Positions 52,101 through 58,684 are shown, counted from the first letter of the stretch. The stretch: 64,000 nucleotides of DNA from Mactromeris polynyma (GCA_032209605.1 JASFXZ010000003.1:10790807-10854806); one strand, 5' to 3'. Notes: a model not told the origin generated them from the sequence alone. A program made the numbers and translations.

Positions 52101-54968
52101 TGTATACAGTTACGTGTTTAAATCTCTCAGCAGACGAAAGTATCAGGTAAGCAATATGTATACAGTTACGTGTTTAAATCTCTCAGCAGACGATAGTATC
52201 AGGTAAGCAATATGTATACAGTTATGTGTTTAAATCTCTCAGCAGACGATAGTATATTAGGATCAGGTAAGCAATATGTATACAGTTACGTGTTTAAATC
52301 TCTCAGCAGACGATAGTATCAGGTAAGCAATATGTATACAGTTACGTGTTTAAATCTCTCAGCAGACGATAGTATATTAGTATCAGGTAAGCAATATGTA
52401 TACAGGTATGTGTTTAAATCTCTCAGCAGACGATAGTATATTAGTATCAGGTAAGCAATATGTATACAGTTACGTGTTTAAATCTCTCAGCAGACGATAG
52501 TATATTAGTATCAGGTAAGCAATATGTATACAGTGCGACCTCTCCAGAGCCACACCCATTGGGAGACACAAATTTTGGACGTTAATTAGAGATTGATGCT
52601 CTTGAAAGATTAAATTGATTGTAAATTCTTACTGCAGGAAAAAAAGGATACTGTTGTTGAAGAGAGGGAGTCGCTCAAGAGAATGTTGCTGTAGAGTGAT
52701 TACACTGTATTTACATGAATTGTCTGAAAAAATAAAATGAGATCTCACTTTTTATGATATATTTTATCAATAATATGTGTCTTGAAATGTATAATAATGC
52801 TTAGCGATCTGTTATTTATTTGCACGTTCTATTGTGATGCTGGTTTAGACATATCTAAATACTTAATCAAACATTTACACTTAAAGATTTATAAATGACA
52901 GTCATCTCTGAGTGTATTTGTATATGTATCGATATAAAACATAGAATCTAATAGTAATCATATCCGGGTATGCCACTAAGTCTAAAGTGTATGATAGAAT
53001 GAATGTATGAAGCATGGTTTGTGATCTAGTTATGTACGTGACAAACTTTGAAGAATATTAGTGTCGTTGATACAGGTTGCCTTGACAACACGATTAGAGT
53101 TTGGAACTATAGACGTGGTACACAGATCACTATGTTTGATACCCACCACCCAGTCCTTGGCATTGTCATGACCGAGACTGCAAACAGGATCGGCGTCCGG
53201 CTCGGTAACAACAATAACGTCCCTATACTCTGCCTCCATAATTCTCCCGCCAAACTAAAGGAAGCCAACCTAGCGGAAATGACGTATTCAGCATCTTCCA
53301 TCCGGGGTTTTTCTATGGGCGGGACAACTGCTCGTTCTAACGATAGCCAAGCTGATCTGTCTGGTTTGTATATTTACTCTTTGATGCAGATGTACTAAAG
53401 ATACTTTTTGCAGTTTGATTGACATAGATGCGCGAACAAATCAAATCTCAAATTATATGTCATATACAATGTATGCAACCACGCAGCATTTGTAATCTAG
53501 ATGCGGATTGGTTTAGATTGTATAAAATGAGTCAATAAGATAATACTAGTGCTTTTTCAAGTTTTGCAGTCATTTAATCCCAAGTTTAATGAAACAGAAA
53601 AAAACACATCCATCATGGAGGCATGTCCGTTTGTTTTCAAATTACACTATAAATTTATTATTTAACAATTGCATGCAGTTTCTATGATAACTTTCTAACA
53701 CAAAATGGTCTCGTTTTACATCTTTGGTTTAGGTTACAAACAATCAATGTTACAGAATATATGTCGGTGTCTAGCATAGTGGTTCATGCTATTAACAGGC
53801 TTAGAGTTACACTGGAACAAATGTCAAAATGTCTTCACGTCCCGAAAATAGCCTAATCCAAGAAATCGTAGTATCATTTTTCAGTCAAGAATATCCCCGA
53901 ACGCCCTCTAGTGCTGTTAGAGTGTAGCCCTAGTGACATGTCTGGATACAACCTTTCATGTGTCTATTTATTTATAGATTTCAGTAGCGAGGAGGGACAT
54001 ACATTGCCCATAAAACCAAAACAAGTACACCGATCTAGAGTCCCAGTGACGTGTTATTCTACGTCACATCGACGGAGACATTCGTCTGTATCAAGTGTGC
54101 CTCAAATTATACAGGTATAATTATATTGCTTGTACAACTTTTCATATGTTTCATGAGTACCTAACTTATAGTGTTAATTTCCATTACTATACTTACGAGG
54201 AATGTATTCTTGATCAGCCAGATGGCGTATTTATGGATATTACATACTTTATTGACTTGTTTCGTATTCCATCTATTAAACGTCTCCCCTTGTTGTCCAT
54301 CTAAATTCTCCTTAGTTGTGTTTTTGGTCGGCCAGCCCATTCATTGCACCCCTATTTCCATACATGTTTACCGTTGCACCGATCGGTGCCTTATGTTTTG
54401 TAGCCTGTTGTTTTCCCGGTAGTATGTGTGAGGAGGCATTGTCGTGTGTGTGCGGCGTTCTCTGTAACAACATAATTTCTCTTTTATTAGCTGCAGGGTT
54501 AAACCGAGTACAGAACTGACATTATTTTGAACCTACCTAGGTTACTTCTAGCTCGTTACTCAGGTCAGCTGAAAGCTGTAGGCCTACATAACTGGAATAC
54601 TGTTGAAAAACAGCACAAAAAGCAGTACCAAATACATTATATGCTCTATCATATCTTTATATACAATGTATACGCTAATTGTAAATTTTAACTTGAAGTC
54701 TTACATGACACAAATTGTCTTTCTCTGATACCATTGCTTAAGTCTGTCTTTAAGAGATAGAACACTTTTAATATAACAGCTTCGGTCAAAACTGATAAGA
54801 TGTTTTGATTCATTGCAGCATTCCCCCATACGAGCACCAATACAGTCGACAGTCAAAGCACAAGAAAATCGCCGTATGAAGTTCCCTCTCCCACGAAACC
54901 TAACCAAACCAAAAGCAAAAGCAGAATGTGTTGAGACAAAACGATCATATGTTTGCATAGTGCTGTGA
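22069..54968 (+). CDS. NWD1-like: NWD1-like NACHT and WD-repeat protein, complete, 23 coding exons
   Basis: This is a STAND-type NTPase with C-terminal beta-propellers. Coding exons: 22069-22174, 25406-25608, 26629-26728, 27446-27533, 29707-29828, 30264-30338, 33220-34605, 35262-35567, 37996-38229, 39106-39360, 40655-40778, 41577-41761, 42358-42486, 43177-43256, 44021-44200, 44689-44809, 45070-45260, 47812-48005, 50546-50708, 51712-51907, 53076-53363, 53978-54114, 54819-54968. All introns are GT-AG, every phase matches, and the sum is 5013 nt (1670 residues). Order: NWD N-terminal domain (about 30-165); NACHT with Walker A GSEGSGKSS (388-396) and Walker B LLIFIDG (476-482); winged-helix/helical linker (about 590-900) with LVPLTTWL as in NWD1; 14 WD blades (about 920-1530), hence two propellers; basic tail ending CIVL. 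The start ATG was chosen because MIDPGDF then LPPNVVKIF fits the usual NWD opening. The human protein is reported as a cytosolic, stress- and hormone-linked scaffold; function here is inferred from family only. Confidence 0.9.
22371..22630. mobile_element. Inverted-terminus element in NWD1-like intron 1
   Basis: TGCCTCGGTCACAT at the left and ATGTGACCTAGCCA at the right are near-perfect inverted copies. The interior is GC-richer than the surroundings (CGTGCGGAC repeated). Confidence 0.55.
24195..25085. repeat. 29-30 bp minisatellite, about 30 copies, intron 1
   Basis: Unit: CATAATACAGTGCTCGATTC plus AGACCATTT; variants swap CTCGATTC, CACGATTC and CTCGAGTC. The array runs directly into a family-D foldback element whose terminus, ACAGTGC, is part of every unit. 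Confidence 0.95.
25085..25290. mobile_element. Family-D foldback element, degenerate
   Basis: Starts ACAGTGCAAACATCTCCAAA, carries GAGCAACAAC, and ends with the inverted phrase GTTGCTCTGAAGATGTTGC. It abuts the minisatellite on its left. Confidence 0.55.
25406..25608 (+). CDS. NWD1-like: NWD1-like exon 2: N-terminal domain
   Basis: Acceptor TATTTCAG, donor GTAAGT. Encodes MERKYIWHEVLPDLQ and YGVNVLFVDM, equivalent to the conserved ER...VYPKL...GLEFQVVD of the family. The usual RWG after VD is missing, which marks a divergent copy. Confidence 0.9.
26250..26510. repeat. Dispersed repeat, inverted copy of 19335-19610
   Basis: AATACATTAGACTAATC, ATATTTGCAATCATTGAACA and GTCAATGGCAACAT are reverse complements of phrases in the earlier copy. 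Confidence 0.75.
26629..26728 (+). CDS. NWD1-like: NWD1-like exon 3
   Basis: Acceptor TTTTGCAG, donor GTAAGC. GFLGDKYGDVPLP is the family's GLLGxKYG motif, followed by an acidic helix (ISEQEFTLLLEAGKK). Confidence 0.92.
26927..27020. repeat. Family-D foldback fragment
   Basis: ACAACTGTCTGAGTCCATCC, then CTCTCTAGAGCGCTCC and GAGCAACAACCTCTCTTCAG. Only one arm is recognisable. Confidence 0.4.
27446..27533 (+). CDS. NWD1-like: NWD1-like exon 4
   Basis: Acceptor TTTCTGTAG, donor GTAAAT. Encodes FDLLSSSYRLDENSIPPSYI, matching the family's W/Y..DENxxPPxYxL motif that closes the N-terminal domain. Confidence 0.92.
27797..27880 (+). mobile_element. Degenerate tRNA-derived SINE head
   Basis: ATGAATAGAGCGCCTGACTC and a B-box-like GGATTCGTAACCC look like a decayed tRNA-derived SINE head. 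It sits just upstream of the 26-bp array. Confidence 0.45.
27905..28870. repeat. 26-bp minisatellite, about 36 copies, intron 4
   Basis: Unit AACAGTATATAGACTTACAT plus TACATA, with 25-bp units (TAACAG for TAAACAG) and variants GTGTCTAGAC and ATCATATAGAC. Looser copies trail to about 29110. Confidence 0.93.
29404..29525. repeat. 61-bp tandem duplication
   Basis: GGTCTGCTATTGCTACAT through GCGCATCGAACACATGT occurs twice in direct order at about 29405 and 29468, with few differences. Confidence 0.85.
29707..29828 (+). CDS. NWD1-like: NWD1-like exon 5
   Basis: Acceptor AATTTCAG, donor GTAAGG. Encodes RYNELLTIIQASAILCDSQS, a helical segment equivalent to the family's region of paired helices between the N-terminal domain and NACHT. 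Confidence 0.85.
29869..30040. mobile_element. Foldback element, family A, degenerate
   Basis: CTCCGTAATAAGACCCAC at the left and TTGAGGTGATATTTAAGTG then TTTTACTGTA at the right fit family A, with an eroded left end. Confidence 0.55.
30264..30338 (+). CDS. NWD1-like: NWD1-like exon 6
   Basis: Acceptor TTTTTTTCAG, donor GTAATT. Encodes LERQIKQALWLSSQDSLFLF; in the family this corresponds to the short helix before ...CLAYIRxI. Confidence 0.8.
30339..33219. other. Intron 6, no gene seen
   Basis: 2.9 kb. The only strong structure is the hairpin at 31369-31445. Weakly related phrases near 30955-31210 and 32855-33000 (AATTTTGACTTGTCCGACAT against AATTTTGACATGTCCGACAT) indicate another dispersed repeat present twice. 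Confidence 0.55.
31369..31445. repeat. Near-perfect hairpin, arms of about 36 bp
   Basis: GATAGAAATCGACTTATAA continuing to AAATTATAAGAGGT is followed, after a few bases, by its reverse complement ending CGATTTCTATC. One extra C is the only interruption seen. Confidence 0.9.
33220..34605 (+). CDS. NWD1-like: NWD1-like exon 7: NACHT domain
   Basis: A single 1386-nt exon codes residues 232-693. Acceptor ATTTTTCAG, donor GTATGT. It opens with a Lys-rich linker, then a helical region (TLVHLHRCADLYRDNTVTG), then NACHT: Walker A GSEGSGKSS, sensor-like VFVGLTAKSSSAEDI, Walker B LLIFIDG, RLPPKFHVTITCSS, and the NACHT-associated winged helix IALSRYGLSEVEVLDVMS. The exon carrying most of the NTPase without introns contrasts with the finely split WD region. 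Walker A, Walker B and the post-Walker PPK..ITCSS segment appear intact, so nucleotide binding is plausible. Confidence 0.95.
35262..35567 (+). CDS. NWD1-like: NWD1-like exon 8: winged-helix end and linker
   Basis: Acceptor ATTCTTAG, donor GTGCGT. GNKTLLMWRNKRI matches the family's DGxTLLxWYHRQ motif, and LANLFLEQW then NLRKLHELWFHLLKSG follow as in NWD1. It joins exon 7 directly to read HELG-TLLSRRYIGN. Confidence 0.92.
35587..35930 (+). repeat. Dispersed repeat, copy 2 of the 330-bp family
   Basis: Begins 20 bp after the exon 8 donor. See 18926-19260 for the shared phrases. Confidence 0.8.
36354..36430. repeat. 38-bp tandem duplication
   Basis: ATAATTATTTTAAACCGTAA to AGAATATATTTCTA occurs twice with one base changed. 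Confidence 0.85.
37531..37941. mobile_element. Foldback element with GTTCACAAA termini
   Basis: TGTTCACAAATAATTAGT and AGGATCAGGATCAAGATT on the left are mirrored by GATCAAATTGATCC and GGATCCTTTGTGAACA on the right. The right end is 55 bp before exon 9. Confidence 0.7.
37996..38229 (+). CDS. NWD1-like: NWD1-like exon 9: helical linker
   Basis: Acceptor TTTTTCAG, donor GTACGT. Encodes FEYLLAMADADHVQKVMYNL and SPLQLANELIGRLRQL, the helical repeats that precede the propellers in NWD1. Confidence 0.9.
38481..38815. mobile_element. Foldback element, family C, uninterrupted copy
   Basis: Left arm: ACAAATCTACAATATTTACC and CAGCCATTTTGATAGGCAAA. Right arm: TTGCCTATCAATATGGCCGA, AGAACAAGGGAGGTAAATAT and TGAACTATCTAT. 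It contains about 150 bp of extra central sequence relative to 3978-4169 and serves as reference for the split copy. Confidence 0.8.
39106..39360 (+). CDS. NWD1-like: NWD1-like exon 10: end of linker and first WD blade
   Basis: Acceptor CTTTGTAG, donor GTAATG. Contains LPLLVPLTTWLDN, recognisable in NWD1 proteins, then the first blade (ITCAAVMPNTQHVLVAS, IFMFHIATRR). Confidence 0.92.
39891..40057. mobile_element. Foldback element, family A
   Basis: ACAGTAAACCCTCCATGATA ... TTGAGTGATATTTTACTGT. The interior has CCTTTGGGGCCCTTGAAAAC and GAGGTTGAATAATGAGCAAA as in the other copies. Confidence 0.8.
40655..40778 (+). CDS. NWD1-like: NWD1-like exon 11: WD blade
   Basis: Acceptor TTTTCAG, donor GTATGT. 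GHVGQVTCIF, SGAKDKTVRVWALDS is a canonical blade. It ends in phase 2 (AA), which decides the reading of the repeated acceptor downstream. Confidence 0.95.
40915..41178. mobile_element. Foldback element in intron 11
   Basis: TTTGAGCGCC and ACGATTTCAAACGTCTTC on the left, then GTTGGAAATCGTGCAGGCGC on the right, plus inner arms with TGACGTCA-like words and GCCATATGGGGCAAATATTG at the centre. Confidence 0.6.
41331..41618 (+). repeat. 49-bp minisatellite spanning a 3' splice site, 6 units
   Basis: Each unit consists of an intron end (CACTTTTTCAG) and the first 38 nt of exon 12 (GAGTTTAAGGCGTTTGTCAC ...). Acceptor AGs lie at 41381, 41429, 41478, 41527 and 41576 (spacing 48, 49, 49, 49). A diverged first unit ends CCGAG near 41334. 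The last unit continues into the true exon. Confidence 0.95.
41577..41761 (+). CDS. NWD1-like: NWD1-like exon 12: WD blade
   Basis: It starts after the last of five repeated acceptors; AA from exon 11 plus A gives Lys, then EFKAFVTCIVCL. Using the acceptor at 41429, the only other frame-preserving one, meets TAA after about 19 codons. YVVCGTNDGSIVVRELEDG is a blade with R-E in place of W-D. Donor GTAAGG. Confidence 0.9.
41958..42016 (-). mobile_element. tRNA-derived SINE head, degenerate
   Basis: Minus strand: GGTACAGCGGCCAAGCG (A-box-like) and GAGTTCGAGACCC (B box). No full cloverleaf. Confidence 0.55.
42105..42285. mobile_element. Foldback element, family B
   Basis: TACAGTCGGACCCCGTTTAT ... 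AACGAGGTCCGACTGTA with inverted arms of TTCGAAATAA-type text. It ends 72 bp before exon 13. Confidence 0.88.
42358..42486 (+). CDS. NWD1-like: NWD1-like exon 13: WD blade
   Basis: Acceptor ATTTCAG, donor GTAAAC. SLDCKIILWYTKDWS, then ILCIDVSADSTFLVAG. Confidence 0.93.
42887..42975. repeat. 45-bp tandem duplication
   Basis: GCAAACCAACCGAGATTATG to ATCATTACGCATGC twice in direct order. Confidence 0.8.
43177..43256 (+). CDS. NWD1-like: NWD1-like exon 14: WD blade
   Basis: Acceptor TTCCAG, donor GTGAGT, ends in phase 0. CDNSYMHVIAMATG, then IQGHKGN. Confidence 0.9.
44021..44200 (+). CDS. NWD1-like: NWD1-like exon 15: WD blade
   Basis: Acceptor TTGGTTTTAG, donor GTATGT. SSSGEVYLYNFRATE, FKGHSSEVLC; 60 codons. 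Confidence 0.93.
44689..44809 (+). CDS. NWD1-like: NWD1-like exon 16: WD blade
   Basis: Acceptor GTGTTTCAG, donor GTATTG. EICVWSMMKKF, then VNCLALTPDSKKLVSG. Confidence 0.93.
45070..45260 (+). CDS. NWD1-like: NWD1-like exon 17: two WD blades, ends at a repeated donor
   Basis: Acceptor AATTACAG. SHDGLLKTWNLD, GHKGAVTCLD and SGSADCTLKVWSIT are textbook blades. The exon ends ACCCACTATAGG before GTAAGT. Its last 17 nt and this donor are the seed of the 2.4-kb array that follows. Reading past the first donor gives VSLYM and then a stop, so only the first donor is productive. Confidence 0.95.
45236..47659 (+). repeat. 32-bp minisatellite spanning a 5' splice site, about 75 copies
   Basis: Unit: TTATCACCCTCTATAGG (exon 17 end) and GTAACTTTGTTCATG (intron start). 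The first copy keeps the functional GTAAGT; later copies read GTAACT. Between about 46540 and 47300 two variants (TTGTCAGCCTCTGTAGG and TTATCACCCACTGTAGG) alternate, giving 64-bp dimers. The last copy decays at CTGTAAGGTTTTAG. Confidence 0.97.
47812..48005 (+). CDS. NWD1-like: NWD1-like exon 18: WD blade
   Basis: Acceptor TTGCAG, donor GTTAGT. GHDQVVSGVHVLSDN, ISQKIHMWRAEDGQ and CISGAGDN; phase 0 in, phase 2 out. Confidence 0.93.
48944..49457. mobile_element. Inverted-terminus element in intron 18
   Basis: TCATGACACGCTCCCTGACT at the left is mirrored by CAAGGAGCGTATCATGA at the right. It encloses the hairpin at 49257-49352. Confidence 0.6.
49257..49352. repeat. Hairpin with arms of about 42 bp
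   Basis: GTTAGTAGATTTTAAGTAAA ... GAAGAGGGC and its reverse complement GCCCCTTCTTAATC ... CTACTAAC, around a short loop CTCGCTCGCTAC. Confidence 0.9.
49446..50060. repeat. Dispersed repeat shared with 13215-14080
   Basis: CGTATCATGACCGTGCGACC, GGGAAACAACCG and CCCCCGGGGCATATTACGCA parallel phrases inside the 11-kb element in the same order. Confidence 0.6.
50546..50708 (+). CDS. NWD1-like: NWD1-like exon 19: WD blades
   Basis: Acceptor GTCAAG (no pyrimidine directly before AG), donor GTGAGT. LQIWKLADGS, ITCLKCSRDSQYLVTGSQD and VKVWEIDTG. Confidence 0.93.
50730..50912. mobile_element. Foldback element, family D
   Basis: ACAGTGTATCCTCTCCAAAG ... GTTGCCCTGAAGAGATTGCA; it begins 21 bp after the exon 19 donor. 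Confidence 0.65.
51467..51645. mobile_element. Foldback element, family A
   Basis: ACAGTAAAACCTCACCTACC ... CATTGAGGTTTACTGTA; ends 66 bp before exon 20. Confidence 0.82.
51712..51907 (+). CDS. NWD1-like: NWD1-like exon 20: WD blade, ends at a repeated donor
   Basis: Acceptor CATATTTCAG. ILSAGTDGIIHVCSLNLG, then GHFDTVTCLNLSADDSILVSG. The 3' end (ACAGTTACGTG ... AGTATCAG) with donor GTAAGC is repeated downstream. Confidence 0.95.
51858..52535 (+). repeat. 64/56-bp minisatellite spanning a 5' splice site, 11 donors
   Basis: Each unit has the last ~48 nt of exon 20 and GTAAGCAATATGTAT of the intron. CAG/GTAAGC donors begin at 51908, 51971, 52035, 52091, 52147, 52203, 52267, 52323, 52387, 52451 and 52515. 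Spacing is 63 or 64, or 56 where 8 nt (TATTAGTA) are lost. The array ends exactly where a family-D foldback element begins. Confidence 0.97.
52530..52712. mobile_element. Foldback element, family D
   Basis: ACAGTGCGACCTCTCCAGAG ... GTTGCTGTAGAGTGATTACACTGTA. Its first bases, ATACAG, are shared with the minisatellite unit to its left. Confidence 0.7.
53076..53363 (+). CDS. NWD1-like: NWD1-like exon 21: last WD blade
   Basis: Acceptor GATACAG, donor GTTTGT. CLDNTIRVWNYRRG closes the second propeller. A Ser/Thr-rich stretch (SASSIRGFSMGGTTARSNDS) follows and is probably unstructured. Confidence 0.9.
53978..54114 (+). CDS. NWD1-like: NWD1-like exon 22: tail
   Basis: Acceptor TTTATAG, donor GTATAA. 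Basic, Ser-rich tail (SRVPVTCYSTSHRRRHSS). If the donor is not used, translation would stop after one more residue (Val, then TAA), giving a shorter form without the CaaX-like end. Confidence 0.75.
54819..54968 (+). CDS. NWD1-like: NWD1-like exon 23: basic C-terminus with CaaX-like box
   Basis: Acceptor CATTGCAG; stop TGA 54966-54968. Encodes 49 residues with a Lys/Arg-rich stretch (NLTKPKAKAECVETKRSY) and the end VCIVL. As I recall, vertebrate NWD1 ends similarly in VCLIV, which supports this terminal exon. Confidence 0.75.
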   Translation, partial: HSPIRAPIQSTVKAQENRRMKFPLPRNLTKPKAKAECVETKRSYVCIVL

Positions 54969-57900
54969 TAGATAGTTGAAATATTTTGCCCCTATTGTTT
55001 CGCAGTGCATTCTGTAAGACGAAGCTCTTACTTCAGTGGATCAGGTTGTACGAAAACACCAAATCAAAAATGTGCTTGTACATTATGCGAAGTAGCGTTT
55101 TGTCATTGATATGTCAATGATAAAATACTGGTGTTTGATTGCTAATGTTATTTTAGACATCTTTGTGTTGAATCTGGACACATATTTCATTTCCCAGTCA
55201 CCTTGGCATATTGTTGAATATCTATATGAAAAGTCATTGTCCATTTCTTAGCGCCTCTTGTGGTGCGCTGTGTTAATGCATTGATTCTGGTGTAACTTGG
55301 CATTGTTGGGTTGTAACAGTATTTTGTATAGCTGTTATCTGGCATACGTACTTAAAGTTATATCTAAAGTGTGATGTATTCGGGAATATGTAATACAGTC
55401 TACTATAGTACCATATATATATATTGTTTTGACAATATGGTATTAATATAGGACCATGATGGTTCAAAAACATGGTACAACTAGTAAGTTACGACTACCA
55501 CGGACGTAGAGTGTCCCTTGCATGTGACCTTGACACTGGTGTTACAGACAGGCTCTTGCGCATGACACACCTTCTAGTCTTGTTTAACATTTGTGTAAAG
55601 TTCCATCGTAATCTTTTGACCAGATGAAAAATAACGGCTGAGAAATGAGGTGTTTTGAATGGATCAACAAGCAACTAGGTATACATACTATTTGTCTCAC
55701 AGAGGGTGAAAACTGGCCGTCTCATGAGCAACAACCTTTCATAACAACACTTGTCCACTACGCTACAGAGGCCATCCTTAAATAAATGTTTGTTTGCGGT
55801 TACATGACCCGGAATTTTAAGTGGGCAGGAAGGTAGGTTTTTTTCAGTTTAGTAATGTAATGGCTAAAAGACCGAAAAAAATGATTATCATTGATGAATC
55901 TGAAAAATCAATTAAGTCGCGTCATTTTTCATGAGTTGGTCGAATAACTGCTAACAAACAATTTTTTAAGGATGGCCTGATCCAGTTGTGATGGACGACA
56001 TAAATACAGAGTTATTACAGAATTTGCTTTCCCTAAAAATGTATTATTTGCTATAGTAAATTATCTGCATATCTAAGTTGAGTTTCTTCTTGATTTCAAC
56101 TTGGTTGATTTGTGGGAACCAGTTTCAGTCGTCATATTGACAGCCGATAATTTGAGTCCAAGCAAGGGTTGTATATTTTGTATGTGTCCAGTAAATTGTT
56201 TGTCCCAGTATTAATAATAGAAAACTAAATGCTTTTCAGTGCTTTACATTGGGTCAATAGTCACAAGACTCGGTGGATAATTGTAATATTGACCACTCAA
56301 ACGGTACATAAATGCGACATTATATTGTACATTTCACTAAGGTCATACTGTTGTTGTTTTTTAAGCGTCAACCTTGGTTTGCGAAACCTAGCTACCTATT
56401 CAAAAAAACACAAAGTCGTTTCGAAAAAAACGAAAAGTCAGATTAGAGACGATGTATCATTTCACATGTTTTAATGAGGTAAACATGATAAAAATATAAC
56501 TAAACAAATTGTTTCTTTATAAACCATTAGAAGTCTAACATAAAAAACTGATTTTCATTCAACATTTTCAAACATGCAATTTAACAAAATATTTACAAAA
56601 AAATATCTAAATACGACACAGCGGTTTCTTCCGATGGCAATTTTTTAAACTTACGAAATTTTTTTTTTGGCTCAATGAGCTCAAAACCAAGGCGCACACG
56701 GATGCTTAACAAAACTGCATGGCCTAATCATAGGTTTTTGGCCTAATGCACCATTAAATAATCCACACAAGTGTTCCTGACTAATATAATCTCATGTTAT
56801 ACTGTGTCATCTCGTTAAGACAAATAGTTCTACAATTTCACAAGTGGTATAAGTTTATTTTATTAAACCACCTTTGATTGGCTGTGAAGTTGTAAACCAA
56901 TCAGATTACATTATAGGTAACACTGTAATTATAATACAGTAATGATAAGTTTTTAATATACATACCAGCCCTGCATTCAGTTACGGCTAACAATTGAGAC
57001 CGTTTTGTTTTGTATCCCTCACCCCTCCGTATCACATTCACTGCGTACGGAAACAAATAACAAACGTTACGAAATGTTAGCCGCTAACACCTTTACTGAA
57101 CGCAGGGCTGTTGTTAGGCAAACACAACAAACATCAGCTTTATTTCAGTGTTTTATTCTTATTTGCTAAAACAACAATATAACATCATGGAAAACGTGTT
57201 TGCCATTCAATAATCTTAATGTCTGGTGCAAAACTACCAGGTTACAGAACAGACACAGTCACTATAGTTAAGCACCAAAATTCCAATATAATTTATTTGA
57301 GCCATATTTTGCAAAAAGGGACAAGTTTTGGAAATTCCATACTTCAAATGTCATTGTTTGCAATTTGGTACGTACGACTTTCGTTATGCTTACGTAAGGC
57401 TATTCTTATTGTTCGTTTGCAATATTCGACCCAGAGTTTTTGGTGTTGAGCTAATTGATAGGTAGATTATATTTTTTAGAACTTTTCCTGAATGCACAGT
57501 GTGCAAAATGACATGGAAAAAAACCCACATAGTAGAGCCAAAACTATTGAGTTGGGGCCAATCTCGAAGGGTCAGCTGTGGTATAGCTATCTTTAGACAG
57601 CTAGCGTAATCTGACAGTGCTAGTTTTGTTAAACAAAAATGGTGTCCATTCAGAACAATGTTGTCTGCTTTGATGGACGCCATTTTGTTGCTAGCAAACC
57701 GTTCAAGTGCTTTTTAGACAGCTGCCTTTTAAACCTTAGCTAACTTTTCTCGCAAATGACCCATGTCTAAACAATGCTTCTCTGATATAGAGATTTCTAA
57801 AGGTAGAAATATAAAAAATAAGCTTCATCAAAAAGAAACATTTATGGGGATAAATGATCAGAGAAAATGGTTCATTATGTGATATTTAATCAACGTTTCA

Positions 57901-58507
57901 TCTCCAAGCTATGCAAGTGTTTTTGTCTTCACAAAGAAGCTTCTAACAATGTGCTATAAAGTCTTTATTGTCTCATAACAAACGAGTCCCATCTTGGAAA
58001 ATACAGTTCATTTCAAACATACACATGAGATTCTCTTGAGGCATAAAATATCAAAACAAGAACACGCTTACATCTTGTGGATTTGGTGCAAAACAATGTT
58101 AACGTTTCTCTTACAAAATTAAGTTACAACTATTTTGCACCAAACTATCAATATGTAGAAATGGTGTAACTCCTTGGTTACATCCATGAAAAGCATTGAC
58201 ACAAAGATTTATGTTACCATAGTAACCAAACTAAACAAACAATGCAACAACAACAACAAATAACATACACTTAACCTCAGCAGTTGAAGTCATCAAAGAT
58301 AAATTGCAGACAAATGAGGGATAAATACTTCTATGTTGCTCTGCATAGCTGAAATAATGTTAGTAATCCTTTATGTATGACAAGTTATGTTAGTTATACT
58401 AATTACTACTAGATCACAATATGTACGATTGTCTCAACTAAAATTTCATAGAAAAGATGTTTGCAGCAGTATGACTTCCTTAAATGTTATAACAAATACT
58501 ACACATT

Positions 58508-58684
58508 ACAGTAAAACCTCACTTAAAGACCACCTCAATAATATGACCACCTCAAAATTAAGAACAATTTGCAAGATTATTTTCACTGTTGACTCTTCAT
58601 TCAACCTCAATATTAAGACCACCTCAATAAGAAGACCAGTTTTTAAGAGTCCCAAGGGTGGTCTTATAATTGAGGTTTTACTGT
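58508..58684. mobile_element. Foldback element, family A
   Basis: ACAGTAAAACCTCACTTAAA ... ATAATTGAGGTTTTACTGT. Clear inverted arms. Confidence 0.85.

Noticed and set aside
54171..54519. Hydrophobic open frames in intron 22
   Set aside because: They overlap in two frames, lack splice context and resemble no known protein.
57219..57683. Short open frames on both strands in the intergenic region
   Set aside because: No homology, no splice sites, and partly within a hairpin repeat.
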